Shown one piece after another: positions 42,293-51,194 of a stretch of DNA of 64,000 nucleotides. The DNA is from Spirochaetaceae bacterium (GTDB lineage: Bacteria > Spirochaetota > Spirochaetia > Treponematales > Rectinemataceae). Location of the stretch: contig JANXYQ010000025.1 in NCBI GenBank assembly GCA_025355995.1, forward strand, positions 18,339-82,338, given 5' to 3'. The notes beneath the pieces were generated by a model. That model had not been told where the DNA came from. It saw nothing but the letters and a program-made list of their open reading frames with translations, and did not search any database. Made by a program: the position numbers and the translations under genes. Positions within the stretch are counted from its first letter, which is position 1, and each line of letters starts with the position of its first letter.

Positions 42293-42369
42293 CCGTTCCC
42301 CTCGGGCCAAGGTATGGGCATAAAGGTAATCGAGATCGAGTAATGACTCAATCCCTGTTCGTATTAAAT

Positions 42370-42400
42370 TGTAAACGTGCAAAAACGAGCATAAAAATCT
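42370..42400. promoter_or_regulatory. Candidate DeoR-type operator repeats
   Basis: On the minus strand two CGTTT elements occur 10 nt apart within an A/T-run segment (GCTCGTTTTTGCACGTTTAC). This is the kind of helically phased CGTTT/TTTCGTTT repeat bound by AgaR-like DeoR proteins. It lies just upstream of the -35 of the AgaS promoter and upstream of the DeoR gene itself. Confidence 0.4.
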
Positions 42401-42409
42401 TATTGGATG

Positions 42410-42437
42410 TTGACATTTGATCGTTGCAAGGTATGAT
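42410..42437 (+). promoter_or_regulatory. Sigma-70-type promoter of the AgaS operon
   Basis: A perfect -35 TTGACA (42410-42415) is followed after 16 nt by TATGAT (42432-42437). Transcription should begin near 42444, leaving a 24-nt leader before the AgaS start. It is one of the best promoter matches in the window and drives a 13-kb + strand gene array. Confidence 0.82.
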
Positions 42438-42467
42438 AGGCGTGAAATCTTGATTAGTGAGGTCAGC

Positions 42468-43667
42468 ATGATCGCTCCAAAAAATGCCCTAGCCGAGCTC
42501 CTATTCCGGAAGGAATCCGAGCGGGAGGCCGCCGGCTACATTCATACCGCCGCCGAGATCGCGTCCCAACCCAGGCTCTGGCTCGCGACCTCGAAGGTGC
42601 TCGAGTCCGAATTCCCCGCGATATCCGAATTCCTCGGCCCGGCCCCGAGGCTCCTGCTGTCGGGCGCGGGAAGCTCCCATTTCGTGGGCCTGTCCGTCGT
42701 TCCAGCCCTGCGCCGCGCCTTCCCCTGCGTCGAGGCGATCCCTTCCACCGAGATCGCGATGGATCCGGAGTCCTGCTTCCCGCGCGAGGGTTTCATCCTC
42801 GTGTCCTTCGCTCGCTCGGGGGACAGTCCCGAGGGCGTCGCCGCGGTCGCTCTCGCGGAAAGGCTGCGCCCCTCCCTGGTCAGGCATCTCGCGATCACCT
42901 GCAATCCCGAGGGCGAGCTCGCCCGGGTAGTGGGCGCGCTGGGCTCGCGCGGTAGGGTCGTGGTCCTGCCCGAGGAGACCAACGACCGAAGCCTCGCCAT
43001 GACTTCATCCTTTACCTCGATGGCGTTGGCCGGGCTTTCCCTCGGCTATGCCGCCCGAGGCGCGACCGAGGCTTTCGCGCGGCTCGCGGCCTCCCTCGCG
43101 TCCGTCGGCGAGTCCTATATCTCCCGATTCTCCGATCTCGCGGCCTCGCTCGTCGACGAGGGCTTCGCCCGAGTCTTCTTCATCGCGTCCAGACCCTTCT
43201 TCGGGGGGGCGCTCGAGGCGCAGCTCAAGGTGCAAGAATTGTCGGGCGGCGCGATCGTCGCCAGGGCCGAGGATACCCTCGGCCTGCGCCACGGCTTCAT
43301 GGCCTCCATCGACGCCGATACCCTCGTGCTCCTCTACCTCTCCTCCGACCCCTACCGCAGGCTCTATGAGCTCGACCTGGCCCGCGAGATAAAGGCCAAG
43401 GGGATATGCAAGAAGCTGGTCGCGATAGCCGACGCGCCGGAGGGCCTATCGGGCCTCGCGGACGCGATCTTCGAGACGGGCACGGGCCCTGGGCTGGGCG
43501 ACGAGTCCCGTGCGATCCTGACCGTGCTCTCCGGCCAGCTCTACGGCCTCTTCGCCTCCCTCTCCCTCGAGCTCAAGCCCGATTCGCCCTCTCCCTCGGG
43601 CGTGATCAGCCGCGTGGTTCGGGGCGTGACTATCCATCCCTACGAGCCGGGAGCGAGGGCGAAGTGA
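42468..43667 (+). CDS. agaS: AgaS-like SIS-domain sugar-phosphate isomerase/deaminase
   Basis: The 399-residue protein has two SIS domains: LLLSGAGSSHFVGLSVVPAL with FARSGDSPEGVAAV, and VFFIASRPFFGGALEAQLKV with ARAEDTLGLRHGFM. This is the AgaS group, whose characterised members convert galactosamine-6-phosphate to tagatose-6-phosphate plus ammonia. GAGGT lies 6-7 nt before ATG at 42468. The stop overlaps the next gene's GTG by 4 nt. Context with a KbaZ/GatZ-type aldolase subunit, a PfkB kinase and a deacetylase supports an amino-sugar role. Confidence 0.88.
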   Translation: MIAPKNALAELLFRKESEREAAGYIHTAAEIASQPRLWLATSKVLESEFPAISEFLGPAPRLLLSGAGSSHFVGLSVVPALRRAFPCVEAIPSTEIAMDPESCFPREGFILVSFARSGDSPEGVAAVALAERLRPSLVRHLAITCNPEGELARVVGALGSRGRVVVLPEETNDRSLAMTSSFTSMALAGLSLGYAARGATEAFARLAASLASVGESYISRFSDLAASLVDEGFARVFFIASRPFFGGALEAQLKVQELSGGAIVARAEDTLGLRHGFMASIDADTLVLLYLSSDPYRRLYELDLAREIKAKGICKKLVAIADAPEGLSGLADAIFETGTGPGLGDESRAILTVLSGQLYGLFASLSLELKPDSPSPSGVISRVVRGVTIHPYEPGARAK

Positions 43668-44989
43668 GCGCCGATCCGTTCAGGGAGCTCGCGGCGGCCC
43701 GCGGAGCCGGGCGCTCCAGGGGCCTATATTCGGTCTGCTCATCCCATCCCCTCGTGCTCGAGGCGGCCATTCGCAGGTCCGCGGGCAACGGCCTGCCGCT
43801 TCTCGTAGAGGCGACGGCCAACCAGGTAAACCAGGATGGCGGCTATACGGGCATGAGGCCGGCGGACTTCGCCGCGAGGCTCGGCGCCCTGCGCGGGCGC
43901 TACGGGGTCGGCGAGGCCCAGGTCCCGTTCGGCGGCGACCACCTCGGACCCCATCCCTGGAGGAAGCTGCCCGCCGAGCTCGCCATGTCCAAGGCAGAGG
44001 TCCTGGTGCGCGCCTTCGTAGCCGCGGGCGCGCGCAAGATTCACCTCGACGCGAGCATGGCCCTGGGAGGGGACGCGGGCGCCGCGCCGGCTCCCGAAGT
44101 CGTCGCGTCCCGGGCCGCCCGGCTCTGCGCCGCGGCCGAGGACGAGTACCGCTCCCTCGCCTCGAGCCGGGACTCCTTCCCCCCGCCGGTCTATGTGATC
44201 GGCACCGAGGTGCCCGTTCCCGGCGGGGTCGCCGCGGAGGGCCCAGAGGGCCCCGCGCCGACGCTCCCTGAGGATTTCCTTTCGACCCTCGCCCTGCACC
44301 GGGAGCGATTCGCCGAGGCCGGCCTCGCCTCCGCCTGGGAGCGCGTCGCGGCCGTCGTCGTCCAGCCCGGGGTGGAGTTCGACTCCTCCGGCCTCTCTCC
44401 CTACCGGCGAGATCGGGCCTCGGGCCTGAAGGCAGCCCTGGCCTCGGCCCCCGGGCTCTGGTTCGAGGCGCACTCGACCGACTACCAGTCGGACGAGGCC
44501 CTCCGGCAGCTCGTCGAGGACGGCTTCGCCTTCCTGAAGGTCGGCCCGGCCCTCAGCTTCGCCCTGCGCGAGGCCTTGTTCGGCCTTTCCGCCATCGACG
44601 CGGAACTGCGAGGCTCCTCCGGAGCGCCCCTCGCCCACGCCCTGCGCGAGGCCATGCTGGCCGACGACGCCCATTGGAAGGACTACTACCCCCGCGGGGA
44701 CGGCGTCGCCCTCCTGTATTCCCTCTCCGATCGAGCGCGCTATTACTGGGACGGACCCGGCCTCGCGGCCGAAGTCGAGAGGCTCTTCGGCTCCCTGGGC
44801 GGGACCGCGATTCCCGCGGGGCTGCTGTCGCAGTTCCTGCCCCGCCTCGGCGGACCGCACGCGGCCCTCGCCGCCCGCGGCCCGTCGGGCCTATCAGTTC
44901 AATTTGGCCCGCGCGAGCTCGCGATGGGCGCCGTGGACGCCGAGCTCGCGCGCTACGAAGCCGCCTGCTTCCCTTCGGGGGGGCGCTAG
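43664..44989 (+). CDS. KbaZ/GatZ-type tagatose-1,6-bisphosphate aldolase subunit
   Basis: The 441-residue TIM-barrel protein belongs to the GatZ/KbaZ family: GLYSVCSSHPLVLEAAIRRS, LLVEATANQVNQDGGYTGM, VPFGGDHLGPHPWRKLP, VVQPGVEFDSSGL and FLKVGPALSFALREALFGL. In enteric bacteria this subunit supports the catalytic class II aldolase GatY/KbaY. No GatY/KbaY is encoded here, so the partner is elsewhere or the protein acts alone. The start is GTG at 43664, overlapping AgaS (GTGA). It is probably translated with AgaS. Confidence 0.92.
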   Translation: MSADPFRELAAARGAGRSRGLYSVCSSHPLVLEAAIRRSAGNGLPLLVEATANQVNQDGGYTGMRPADFAARLGALRGRYGVGEAQVPFGGDHLGPHPWRKLPAELAMSKAEVLVRAFVAAGARKIHLDASMALGGDAGAAPAPEVVASRAARLCAAAEDEYRSLASSRDSFPPPVYVIGTEVPVPGGVAAEGPEGPAPTLPEDFLSTLALHRERFAEAGLASAWERVAAVVVQPGVEFDSSGLSPYRRDRASGLKAALASAPGLWFEAHSTDYQSDEALRQLVEDGFAFLKVGPALSFALREALFGLSAIDAELRGSSGAPLAHALREAMLADDAHWKDYYPRGDGVALLYSLSDRARYYWDGPGLAAEVERLFGSLGGTAIPAGLLSQFLPRLGGPHAALAARGPSGLSVQFGPRELAMGAVDAELARYEAACFPSGGR

Positions 44990-44990
44990 G

Positions 44991-45926
44991 ATGCGGACTG
45001 CCGACGCTTTCGTCGCGGGCGCTCCGAGGCCGCGGAGGAGGCTGCTGGAAAGCGAGGGACTCCTCGCCTTCCTCCTCCTCGCCCCTTCTTTGGCGGTGAT
45101 CTTCGGCGTCCTCGTCTTCCCCATGCTCTCATCCTTCGCCCTCAGCTTCACGAGCCTGAAGCTCACCGACCCCAAGAGCGGCGGCTTCATCGCCCTCGGC
45201 AACTACGCCGCGGCGCTCAAGGATCCCATTTTCTGGGCTTCGATGCGCAGGACCGCGATTTTCGCGGTCTCCACGGTCACGGTCGAGACGGCGCTCGGAG
45301 TCTGCGTCGCCATGCTCCTCAACCAAAAATTCCGAGGCAGGGCCTTCGTGCGCGGCCTCGTCATCCTGCCCTGGGCCCTGCCCTACGTCGTCAACGGCAT
45401 CATGTGGAAGTGGATCTTCGACGCCAACTACGGGGCCCTCAACGCCGCGCTTACCCAGCTGGGGATCATCGGCGACTACAAGATCTGGCTGGGCGACCCG
45501 TGGACGGCGATGGTGCTCGTGATCTTCGCGAACATCTGGAAGGAGACCCCGGTCGCGATCATCCTCGCGCTCGCCGCGCTGCAGTCCATACCGTCGGAGC
45601 TCTACGAGGCGGCCGCGATAGACGGGGCGCGCCGCTTTCGCGCCTTCGGCAGCATCACGCTTCCCCTGCTCAAGCCCATCATACTCTCGCTCGTCGTCAT
45701 CAAGACTATCTGGGCCCTCAAGGAATTCGACCTGATCTACATCATCACGAAGGGCGGGCCGGCCAACGGCACCAATATGTTCTCCTACTACATCTACCAG
45801 CATACTTTCCAATTCCTGAACTTCGGCTACGGCTCGGCGCTCGCCTACCTCCTGACCCTCCTGGCCATCGGGATGTCCGCGGTCTACATGAAGAGCCTAA
45901 AGGGAGGATTGGATGTCGAGAGCTGA
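44991..45926 (+). CDS. Carbohydrate ABC permease (MalF-like), system 1
   Basis: The 311-residue membrane protein has six helices and the CUT1 EAA coupling loop ELYEAAAIDGARRFRAFGSI. WALPYVVNGIMWKWIFD is also typical. It pairs with the permease at 45913 and the binding protein at 46850. It starts one base after the KbaZ stop, so it is coupled. No ATPase gene occurs in the operon. Confidence 0.92.
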   Translation: MRTADAFVAGAPRPRRRLLESEGLLAFLLLAPSLAVIFGVLVFPMLSSFALSFTSLKLTDPKSGGFIALGNYAAALKDPIFWASMRRTAIFAVSTVTVETALGVCVAMLLNQKFRGRAFVRGLVILPWALPYVVNGIMWKWIFDANYGALNAALTQLGIIGDYKIWLGDPWTAMVLVIFANIWKETPVAIILALAALQSIPSELYEAAAIDGARRFRAFGSITLPLLKPIILSLVVIKTIWALKEFDLIYIITKGGPANGTNMFSYYIYQHTFQFLNFGYGSALAYLLTLLAIGMSAVYMKSLKGGLDVES

Positions 45927-46797
45927 AGCGAAGAGGGGGGCCGCGGCGGCTCGAAAAAGGATCGCGCCGGGGCGCGCGGCCCTCTACGCGGCGGTCGCGC
46001 TCGTCTGCGTCGCGATCATCGCGCCTTACGCCTGGCTCGTCGTCAGCAGCCTGTCCTTCCGCGTGGACCTCACGACCGTCCCGCTCAAGTGGTTCCCGAA
46101 GAAACTGAACCTCGAGAACTACAAGGAAATCGCCCTCGGCTCGAACGGCATAAAAGCTTCCCTGAAGACGGGCCTGCTCAACAGCATCGCGATCGCCGGC
46201 TCGTCAACCCTGTTCTGCCTGCTCGCCGGATCGCTCGCCGCCTACGTATTCTCGCGGCTACGCTTCCGGGGCAAGGGAGCGGTGTTCTCCTTCATCCTGC
46301 TCACCCAGTTCATGCCGATGATCGTGCTGATCATCCCCATATACATAATCATGAGCCGGCTGGGCCTCCTCAACACCATCCCGGCGCTGGTGATAGCGGA
46401 TTGCGCCTTCATCCTGCCCCTGGTCATCTGGCTGATGCGGGGCTATTTCGAGGCCATTCCCCGCGACCTGGAGGAGATGGCCCGGATCGACGGCTGCTCG
46501 CGCTTCGGCACCATCTTCAGGATCATCCTGCCGCTCTCCACGCCAGGCCTCGCCGCCAGCGGCATATTCGCCTTCATCATCGCGTGGAACGAGTTTTTCT
46601 CGGCCCTCGTCCTGAGCTCGACGCTGAGGTCCAAGACGATCAGCGTGATCATCTCGGAATTCTCGAGCAAGGTCGGCGTGGACTACGTCGCGATGGCCGC
46701 CGCGGGCGTCGTCGCGAGCCTGCCTCCCGTCATCCTCGCCCTGGTGTTCCAGAAATATATCGTGCAAGGACTCACCGCTGGAGCCGTGAAAGGCTGA
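45913..46797 (+). CDS. Carbohydrate ABC permease (MalG-like), system 1
   Basis: The 294-residue membrane protein has six helices and the EAA loop DLEEMARIDGCSRFGTIFRI. The segment FIIAWNEFFSALVLSS is typical of MalG-type partners. It overlaps the previous permease gene by 14 nt. With the MalF-like protein it forms the channel of the first sugar importer. Confidence 0.92.
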   Translation: MSRAEAKRGAAAARKRIAPGRAALYAAVALVCVAIIAPYAWLVVSSLSFRVDLTTVPLKWFPKKLNLENYKEIALGSNGIKASLKTGLLNSIAIAGSSTLFCLLAGSLAAYVFSRLRFRGKGAVFSFILLTQFMPMIVLIIPIYIIMSRLGLLNTIPALVIADCAFILPLVIWLMRGYFEAIPRDLEEMARIDGCSRFGTIFRIILPLSTPGLAASGIFAFIIAWNEFFSALVLSSTLRSKTISVIISEFSSKVGVDYVAMAAAGVVASLPPVILALVFQKYIVQGLTAGAVKG

Positions 46798-46849
46798 AGG
46801 CGCGTCCCTCCGCGGACCGTAATTGCCCTTAAAAGGGAAAGGAGAATAC

Positions 46850-48118
46850 ATGAAAGGGTTGAAGAGCTCGATCGTGCTAGCGGCTGCCCTGGCCCTCTCG
46901 GCCGTCGCGGCCTCCGCGCAGCAGATCACCGTGATCATGCCCCGCCACGAGATGGACCTGAAAGGCGTCTGGGAGAGGCAGGCGAGGGAGTTCGAGAAGG
47001 CGAGCGGAATCAAGGTGGAGTTCATCCAGATGTCCTGGGACGAGGTGCAGACCAAGGTCATGACCGACCTCGCGGCCGGGGCCGGATCCTACGACGTCAT
47101 CGAATTCGACAACGGCTGGGTCGCCAAGTTCGCGGCCGCCGACTGGGTCGAGCCTCTCGATGCCTACGCGGGCAAGGGCTACATCGACAGCCTCCTACCC
47201 GGCTTGGTGAAGACCTTCACCGTGAAGGGCAAGACCCTCGGCGTCGTCTGGAACAACGACACCCGCTTCTTCTTCTACAACGAGGCGATGCTGGCCAAGG
47301 CCGGGATCAAGAGCCCGCCCACGACCTGGGCCGAGGTCGTAGCCCAGTCCAAGGCGCTCAAGAAGGCCGGAGTCTCGGAGTTCCCGATCGCCGAGTACTG
47401 GAACCAGGAATGGGCCCTCGCGAATTCCATCGCGTATTACCTGTACAGCTACGGCGCGAACTACTTCAACGACAAGGGCGAGATCACGATCGCTAGACCC
47501 GAGGCCGTCGCCGCCCTGCAGTTCATGGCCGATTCCATCCTCAAGGACAAGATCGTCAATCCCTCCAGCGTCACGCTTTCCCAGGAAGCCGCCGCCGACC
47601 TCTTCTATCGCGGATCCTCGGCCTTCTTCTTCCAGGGCTTCCCCAGCACCTACAGTTACACCAACGACCCGAAGACGTCCAAGGTCGTCGGGCAGATCAG
47701 GGTCGCGTCCTGGCTGCCGGCGAAGACCGCCGCCCTCCAGACGACCCTGACCCTGCCCGAGGCCTTCGCGATACCGAGGACCAGCAAGAACAAGCAAGCC
47801 GCCTGGAAATTCATCCAATACATGATCTCGAAGGAGAAGGACAAGGAGAGGGCGGTCGAGATCGGCAGCCTCCCCCTCTTCAAGGACTTGTACGCCGATC
47901 CGCAACTCCTCAAGCTCTACCCGTACTGGAACGAGTTCGGGAAGCAGGCCGCGGTGGCCCGGGCCCTGCCCCTCGTAAACTGGTACGACGAGCTCGTCAA
48001 CAAGGCGATAGTCGCGGCCCAGCGCATGCTGCTCGGGTCCGAAACGGCCCAGGCGGTGGCCGACGAGTTGGCGGCTTACCTCAAGGGGAAGACCTACAAC
48101 GGGATGGTCTTGCACTGA
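46850..48118 (+). CDS. Extracellular sugar-binding protein, system 1 (soluble)
   Basis: The 422-residue family 1 solute-binding protein has a signal peptide (MKGLKSSIVLAAALALSAVA, cleavage after ASA near residue 24). It has the CUT1 pattern VWERQAREFEKASGIKVEF, SYDVIEFDNGWVAKFA and ETAQAVADELAAYLKG. There is no lipobox Cys, so it is free in the periplasm. GGAGAATAC before the ATG fixes the start at 46850. It is the receptor for the two preceding permeases. Confidence 0.9.
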   Translation: MKGLKSSIVLAAALALSAVAASAQQITVIMPRHEMDLKGVWERQAREFEKASGIKVEFIQMSWDEVQTKVMTDLAAGAGSYDVIEFDNGWVAKFAAADWVEPLDAYAGKGYIDSLLPGLVKTFTVKGKTLGVVWNNDTRFFFYNEAMLAKAGIKSPPTTWAEVVAQSKALKKAGVSEFPIAEYWNQEWALANSIAYYLYSYGANYFNDKGEITIARPEAVAALQFMADSILKDKIVNPSSVTLSQEAAADLFYRGSSAFFFQGFPSTYSYTNDPKTSKVVGQIRVASWLPAKTAALQTTLTLPEAFAIPRTSKNKQAAWKFIQYMISKEKDKERAVEIGSLPLFKDLYADPQLLKLYPYWNEFGKQAAVARALPLVNWYDELVNKAIVAAQRMLLGSETAQAVADELAAYLKGKTYNGMVLH

Positions 48119-48173
48119 TTTTCACCTGGGGATAGTCGCTCGAAAACGCGTAGAATCGAAAAGGAGGCCATCG

Positions 48174-49448
48174 ATGCCTAAGAAGAGAAGTCTCTCCCTC
48201 GCGGCCCTGTGCTGCGCCGTCGCCTGCTGCGCCTTGCTCTCAGTCTCCTGCGGAGGAGGGAAGAAGGCCGCCGGAACCATCAAGGTCCTCAATTGGGGCA
48301 ACGAGCAGGAAGGGAAGGTCTGGACCGACCTAGCGGCGGATTTCCAGAAGAAGACCGGGATCAAGGCCGAGGTAGAGACCGCCGAATGGTCGGTATACTG
48401 GGACAAGATCAACACCCTCTACGCCGCCAATACCCCCCCGGAAGTCTTCGCGATGGACGCGCCCTTATTCATGGACTGGTATACGAGGGACGCCCTAGCC
48501 TCGGTTCAACCCTATTTGGACAAGGATAAGGCCTTCCTCGACGGCGTCTATCCCCAGACGCTCGCCGCGTACAAGACCGACAAGGGCTATTTCGGCCTGC
48601 CCCGCGATTTCCAGACCATAGTCCTCTTCTATAATAAGGACATGTTCGACGCGGCCAAGGTCAAATACCCTGACGCCTCTTGGACCTACGACGACTTCCG
48701 CGCGGCGGCCAAGAAGCTTACGCTGAAATCGGCGGCCGGCAAGATTACGCAGTGGGGCTACCAGGCGGATATGTACGACATCGAAGGCAACATGAGCGAG
48801 GCGGTCTGGGCCTATGGCGGCGAGATCATGAACGCCGACATGACCAAGACGGCCCTAGGCGTCAAGATGGATTCCTGGAAGCTGTTCTCGGAGATGGTGC
48901 ACGTCGACAAGTCCATCCCGGATACGGATACCCTCGCGCAGTACGGTACCGACGCCTTCCTGGCCGGCAAGGTCGCCATGATCTCCTTCGGCCACTGGAT
49001 GGTGCCCACCTACCAGGACGTAGCCTTCAAGTGGGACGTGGCGCCGCTGCCCAAGGGCCCCGCCGGCCGCGCGACGAGCATCAACTCGGCTGGCTTCGTG
49101 ATGGCCAAGAACTGCAAGAACCCCGACGCGGGCTGGGAATGGATCAAGTACGTCCTCTCCAAGGAGGGGCAGACGAGGCTCGCCCAGCTGGGCTTCGCGA
49201 TACCGATCCGCAAGGAAGTAGCGGAGAGCGCCGCCTTCCTGGACCAGAAGGTGAAGATAGACCAGAAGGTCTTCCTCGACGCGGTCCAATACGCCCATAT
49301 GAAGCCGGTATTCAGGGGCTACGACCAGTGGTCCTCCGCCTTCGGTGACGCGATGAGCGCCTTCTACAAGCCGGACGTGAAGGTGGAGAAAGTCATAGCC
49401 GACGCGGTCGCGGCCGCCGACGCCGCACTCGCGAAAGCGGCGAAATAA
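48174..49448 (+). CDS. Extracellular sugar-binding lipoprotein, system 2
   Basis: The 424-residue family 1 solute-binding protein has a lipobox LLSVSC (Cys26), so unlike the first receptor it is membrane-anchored. Typical blocks are TIKVLNWGNEQEGKVWTDLA, FFGL-type YFGLPRDFQTIVLFYNKDMF and NPDAGWEWIKYVLSKEGQTR. AAGGAGG precedes the ATG. It serves the permease pair that follows. Having a second complete receptor/permease set directly behind the first suggests two related oligosaccharides or two uptake ranges. Confidence 0.92.
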   Translation: MPKKRSLSLAALCCAVACCALLSVSCGGGKKAAGTIKVLNWGNEQEGKVWTDLAADFQKKTGIKAEVETAEWSVYWDKINTLYAANTPPEVFAMDAPLFMDWYTRDALASVQPYLDKDKAFLDGVYPQTLAAYKTDKGYFGLPRDFQTIVLFYNKDMFDAAKVKYPDASWTYDDFRAAAKKLTLKSAAGKITQWGYQADMYDIEGNMSEAVWAYGGEIMNADMTKTALGVKMDSWKLFSEMVHVDKSIPDTDTLAQYGTDAFLAGKVAMISFGHWMVPTYQDVAFKWDVAPLPKGPAGRATSINSAGFVMAKNCKNPDAGWEWIKYVLSKEGQTRLAQLGFAIPIRKEVAESAAFLDQKVKIDQKVFLDAVQYAHMKPVFRGYDQWSSAFGDAMSAFYKPDVKVEKVIADAVAAADAALAKAAK

Positions 49449-49471
49449 GCGGAACGGGGGGACGGCGATAA

Positions 49472-50359
49472 ATGACTGGAACGTTAAAGCCGCTCGGCGC
49501 CGAGCGAGTCTGGCTCTGGGCGATGCTCGCGCCGACCATCCTCGGCATTATTTTCGGCACCGCCGGCTCCCTCGTCGCCTCGGGGGCGATCAGCCTGCTG
49601 AAATGGGACCTGATAAACCCCGCGTCCTGGGTCGGGCTAGGCAACTACTCCCAGCTCGCGGTCGATCCCAAGTTCCTCGCCTCGATTCGCGTGACGCTCG
49701 AATTCACCGCCCTCTACGTCCCCCTCTGCATTGTAGGCTCCTTGGCCCTGGCCCTCCTCCTCAACCGGGGAGGGCATGGCCAGGGTTTCTTCCGCACGAT
49801 GGTCTTCGCCCCTTCGATCACCTCGGCGGTGGCCATCGGCCTTATCTTCAATTGGATTTACGCCAAGGACGAGGGCCTGCTCAACCGGATGATCGCGGCG
49901 GTCGGCCTCCCGACCGTGAACTGGCTCGGCGACCGGAACATATTCTTCTCGGTCACCATCGCGAACGTATGGGGCGCCCTCGGAGAGGGCGCGATCATCC
50001 TCCTCGCGGGTCTCAAGTCGGTCCCGGCGACCTATTACGAAGCCGCGACGATCGACGGCGCGAGCGCCCGCAAGAAATTCTTCTCCATCACGCTGCCCCT
50101 CATCTCGCCGGCGATCTTCTTCCAGGTGATCATAGCCACGGTGAACGCCCTCCAGGCCTTCGAGTACATCTACATGCTCACCAGGCGCACCCAGGGCGAG
50201 TCGGCCATGGCCACCGTGGTCTACATGGTGTACCGAAACGGCTTCCGATGGTTCAGCATGGGCCTCGCGAGCGCGCAGGCCATGATCCTCGCGGTCGTGA
50301 TCATCGCCTTGATGGTCGTCTACTTCAGGCTCGAGAAAAAGCTGGTCACCTATGATTGA
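49472..50359 (+). CDS. Carbohydrate ABC permease (MalF-like), system 2
   Basis: The 295-residue membrane protein has six helices and the EAA loop TYYEAATIDGASARKKFFSI. NRMIAAVGLPTVNWLGDRNI before it is a standard CUT1 periplasmic loop. It overlaps the next permease gene by 8 nt and follows the lipoprotein receptor by 23 nt. It is not a close copy of the permease at 44991, so the two systems were probably acquired separately and not duplicated recently. Confidence 0.92.
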   Translation: MTGTLKPLGAERVWLWAMLAPTILGIIFGTAGSLVASGAISLLKWDLINPASWVGLGNYSQLAVDPKFLASIRVTLEFTALYVPLCIVGSLALALLLNRGGHGQGFFRTMVFAPSITSAVAIGLIFNWIYAKDEGLLNRMIAAVGLPTVNWLGDRNIFFSVTIANVWGALGEGAIILLAGLKSVPATYYEAATIDGASARKKFFSITLPLISPAIFFQVIIATVNALQAFEYIYMLTRRTQGESAMATVVYMVYRNGFRWFSMGLASAQAMILAVVIIALMVVYFRLEKKLVTYD

Positions 50360-51194
50360 CAAGATAGCCAGGCGCCGACGGCGCCCCGCGAGCGTCCCCG
50401 TCTATCTGGCCCTGGCCATCGTGCTGGTCGTCACGGCGGGACCCTTCCTCTGGATGCTCTCCACCTCGCTGAAGCCCCAGGCGGACCAGTACGACGGCCG
50501 CTTCATCCCGGCGCGCCTCACCCTGAGGAACTACGAGCGGCTCATCAGCTCCGCGCCCTATCTCCTCGACGAGGTGCTCAATTCCTTCGAGATTTCCCTG
50601 CTCAACACGGCCGGGCAGGTCGTCACCTGCGCGATGGCGGGCTTCATTTTCGCGGTCTTCAGGTTCAAGGGGAGCAAGCTGCTCTTTGGCCTTCTTCTCG
50701 CCACCTTCGTGATCCCGCCCCAGGTGGCCCTCATTCCCAATTTCATCTTCTTTTCCAAGATCGGGCTCGTCGGGACCAAGCTGCCGCTATGGATTACGGC
50801 ATTCCTGGGGGGGGCCTACGGTACCTTCCTCCTCAGGCAGTATTACACGTCCATCCCCATCGAGCTGGCCGAGGCCGGAAGGATGGACGGCGTGACCCTG
50901 CCGGGCATGTTCTTCAGGATCTACCTGCCCCTCGGGAAGCCCGCGCTCAGCGCCCTCGCCATCATCACCTTCACCGGCACCTGGAACGACCTGATCAGGC
51001 CCCTGATCTACCTTCCGAGCCAGCAGAAGCTTACGACGCTCACCGTCGGCCTGTCGCTCTACCAGGCCACCTACTCGGGTCAGTGGACTTTCCTGATGGC
51101 CTGCGCGGTATTGAGCGTATTCCCCATCCTCCTGATATTCTTCGTCGCGCAAAAGCAGATAATCGAGGGCGTCGCCCTCACGGGGATAAAATGA
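50352..51194 (+). CDS. Carbohydrate ABC permease (MalG-like), system 2
   Basis: The 280-residue membrane protein has six helices, EAA loop [20 protein letters not shown] and the characteristic [15 protein letters not shown]. It pairs with the MalF-like protein just upstream. The stop overlaps the GH4 start by 4 nt (ATGA). With no ATPase in the operon, both importers must use a shared MsmK/MalK-type ATPase encoded elsewhere. Confidence 0.92.
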   Translation: MIDKIARRRRRPASVPVYLALAIVLVVTAGPFLWMLSTSLKPQADQYDGRFIPARLTLRNYERLISSAPYLLDEVLNSFEISLLNTAGQVVTCAMAGFIFAVFRFKGSKLLFGLLLATFVIPPQVALIPNFIFFSKIGLVGTKLPLWITAFLGGAYGTFLLRQYYTSIPIELAEAGRMDGVTLPGMFFRIYLPLGKPALSALAIITFTGTWNDLIRPLIYLPSQQKLTTLTVGLSLYQATYSGQWTFLMACAVLSVFPILLIFFVAQKQIIEGVALTGIK

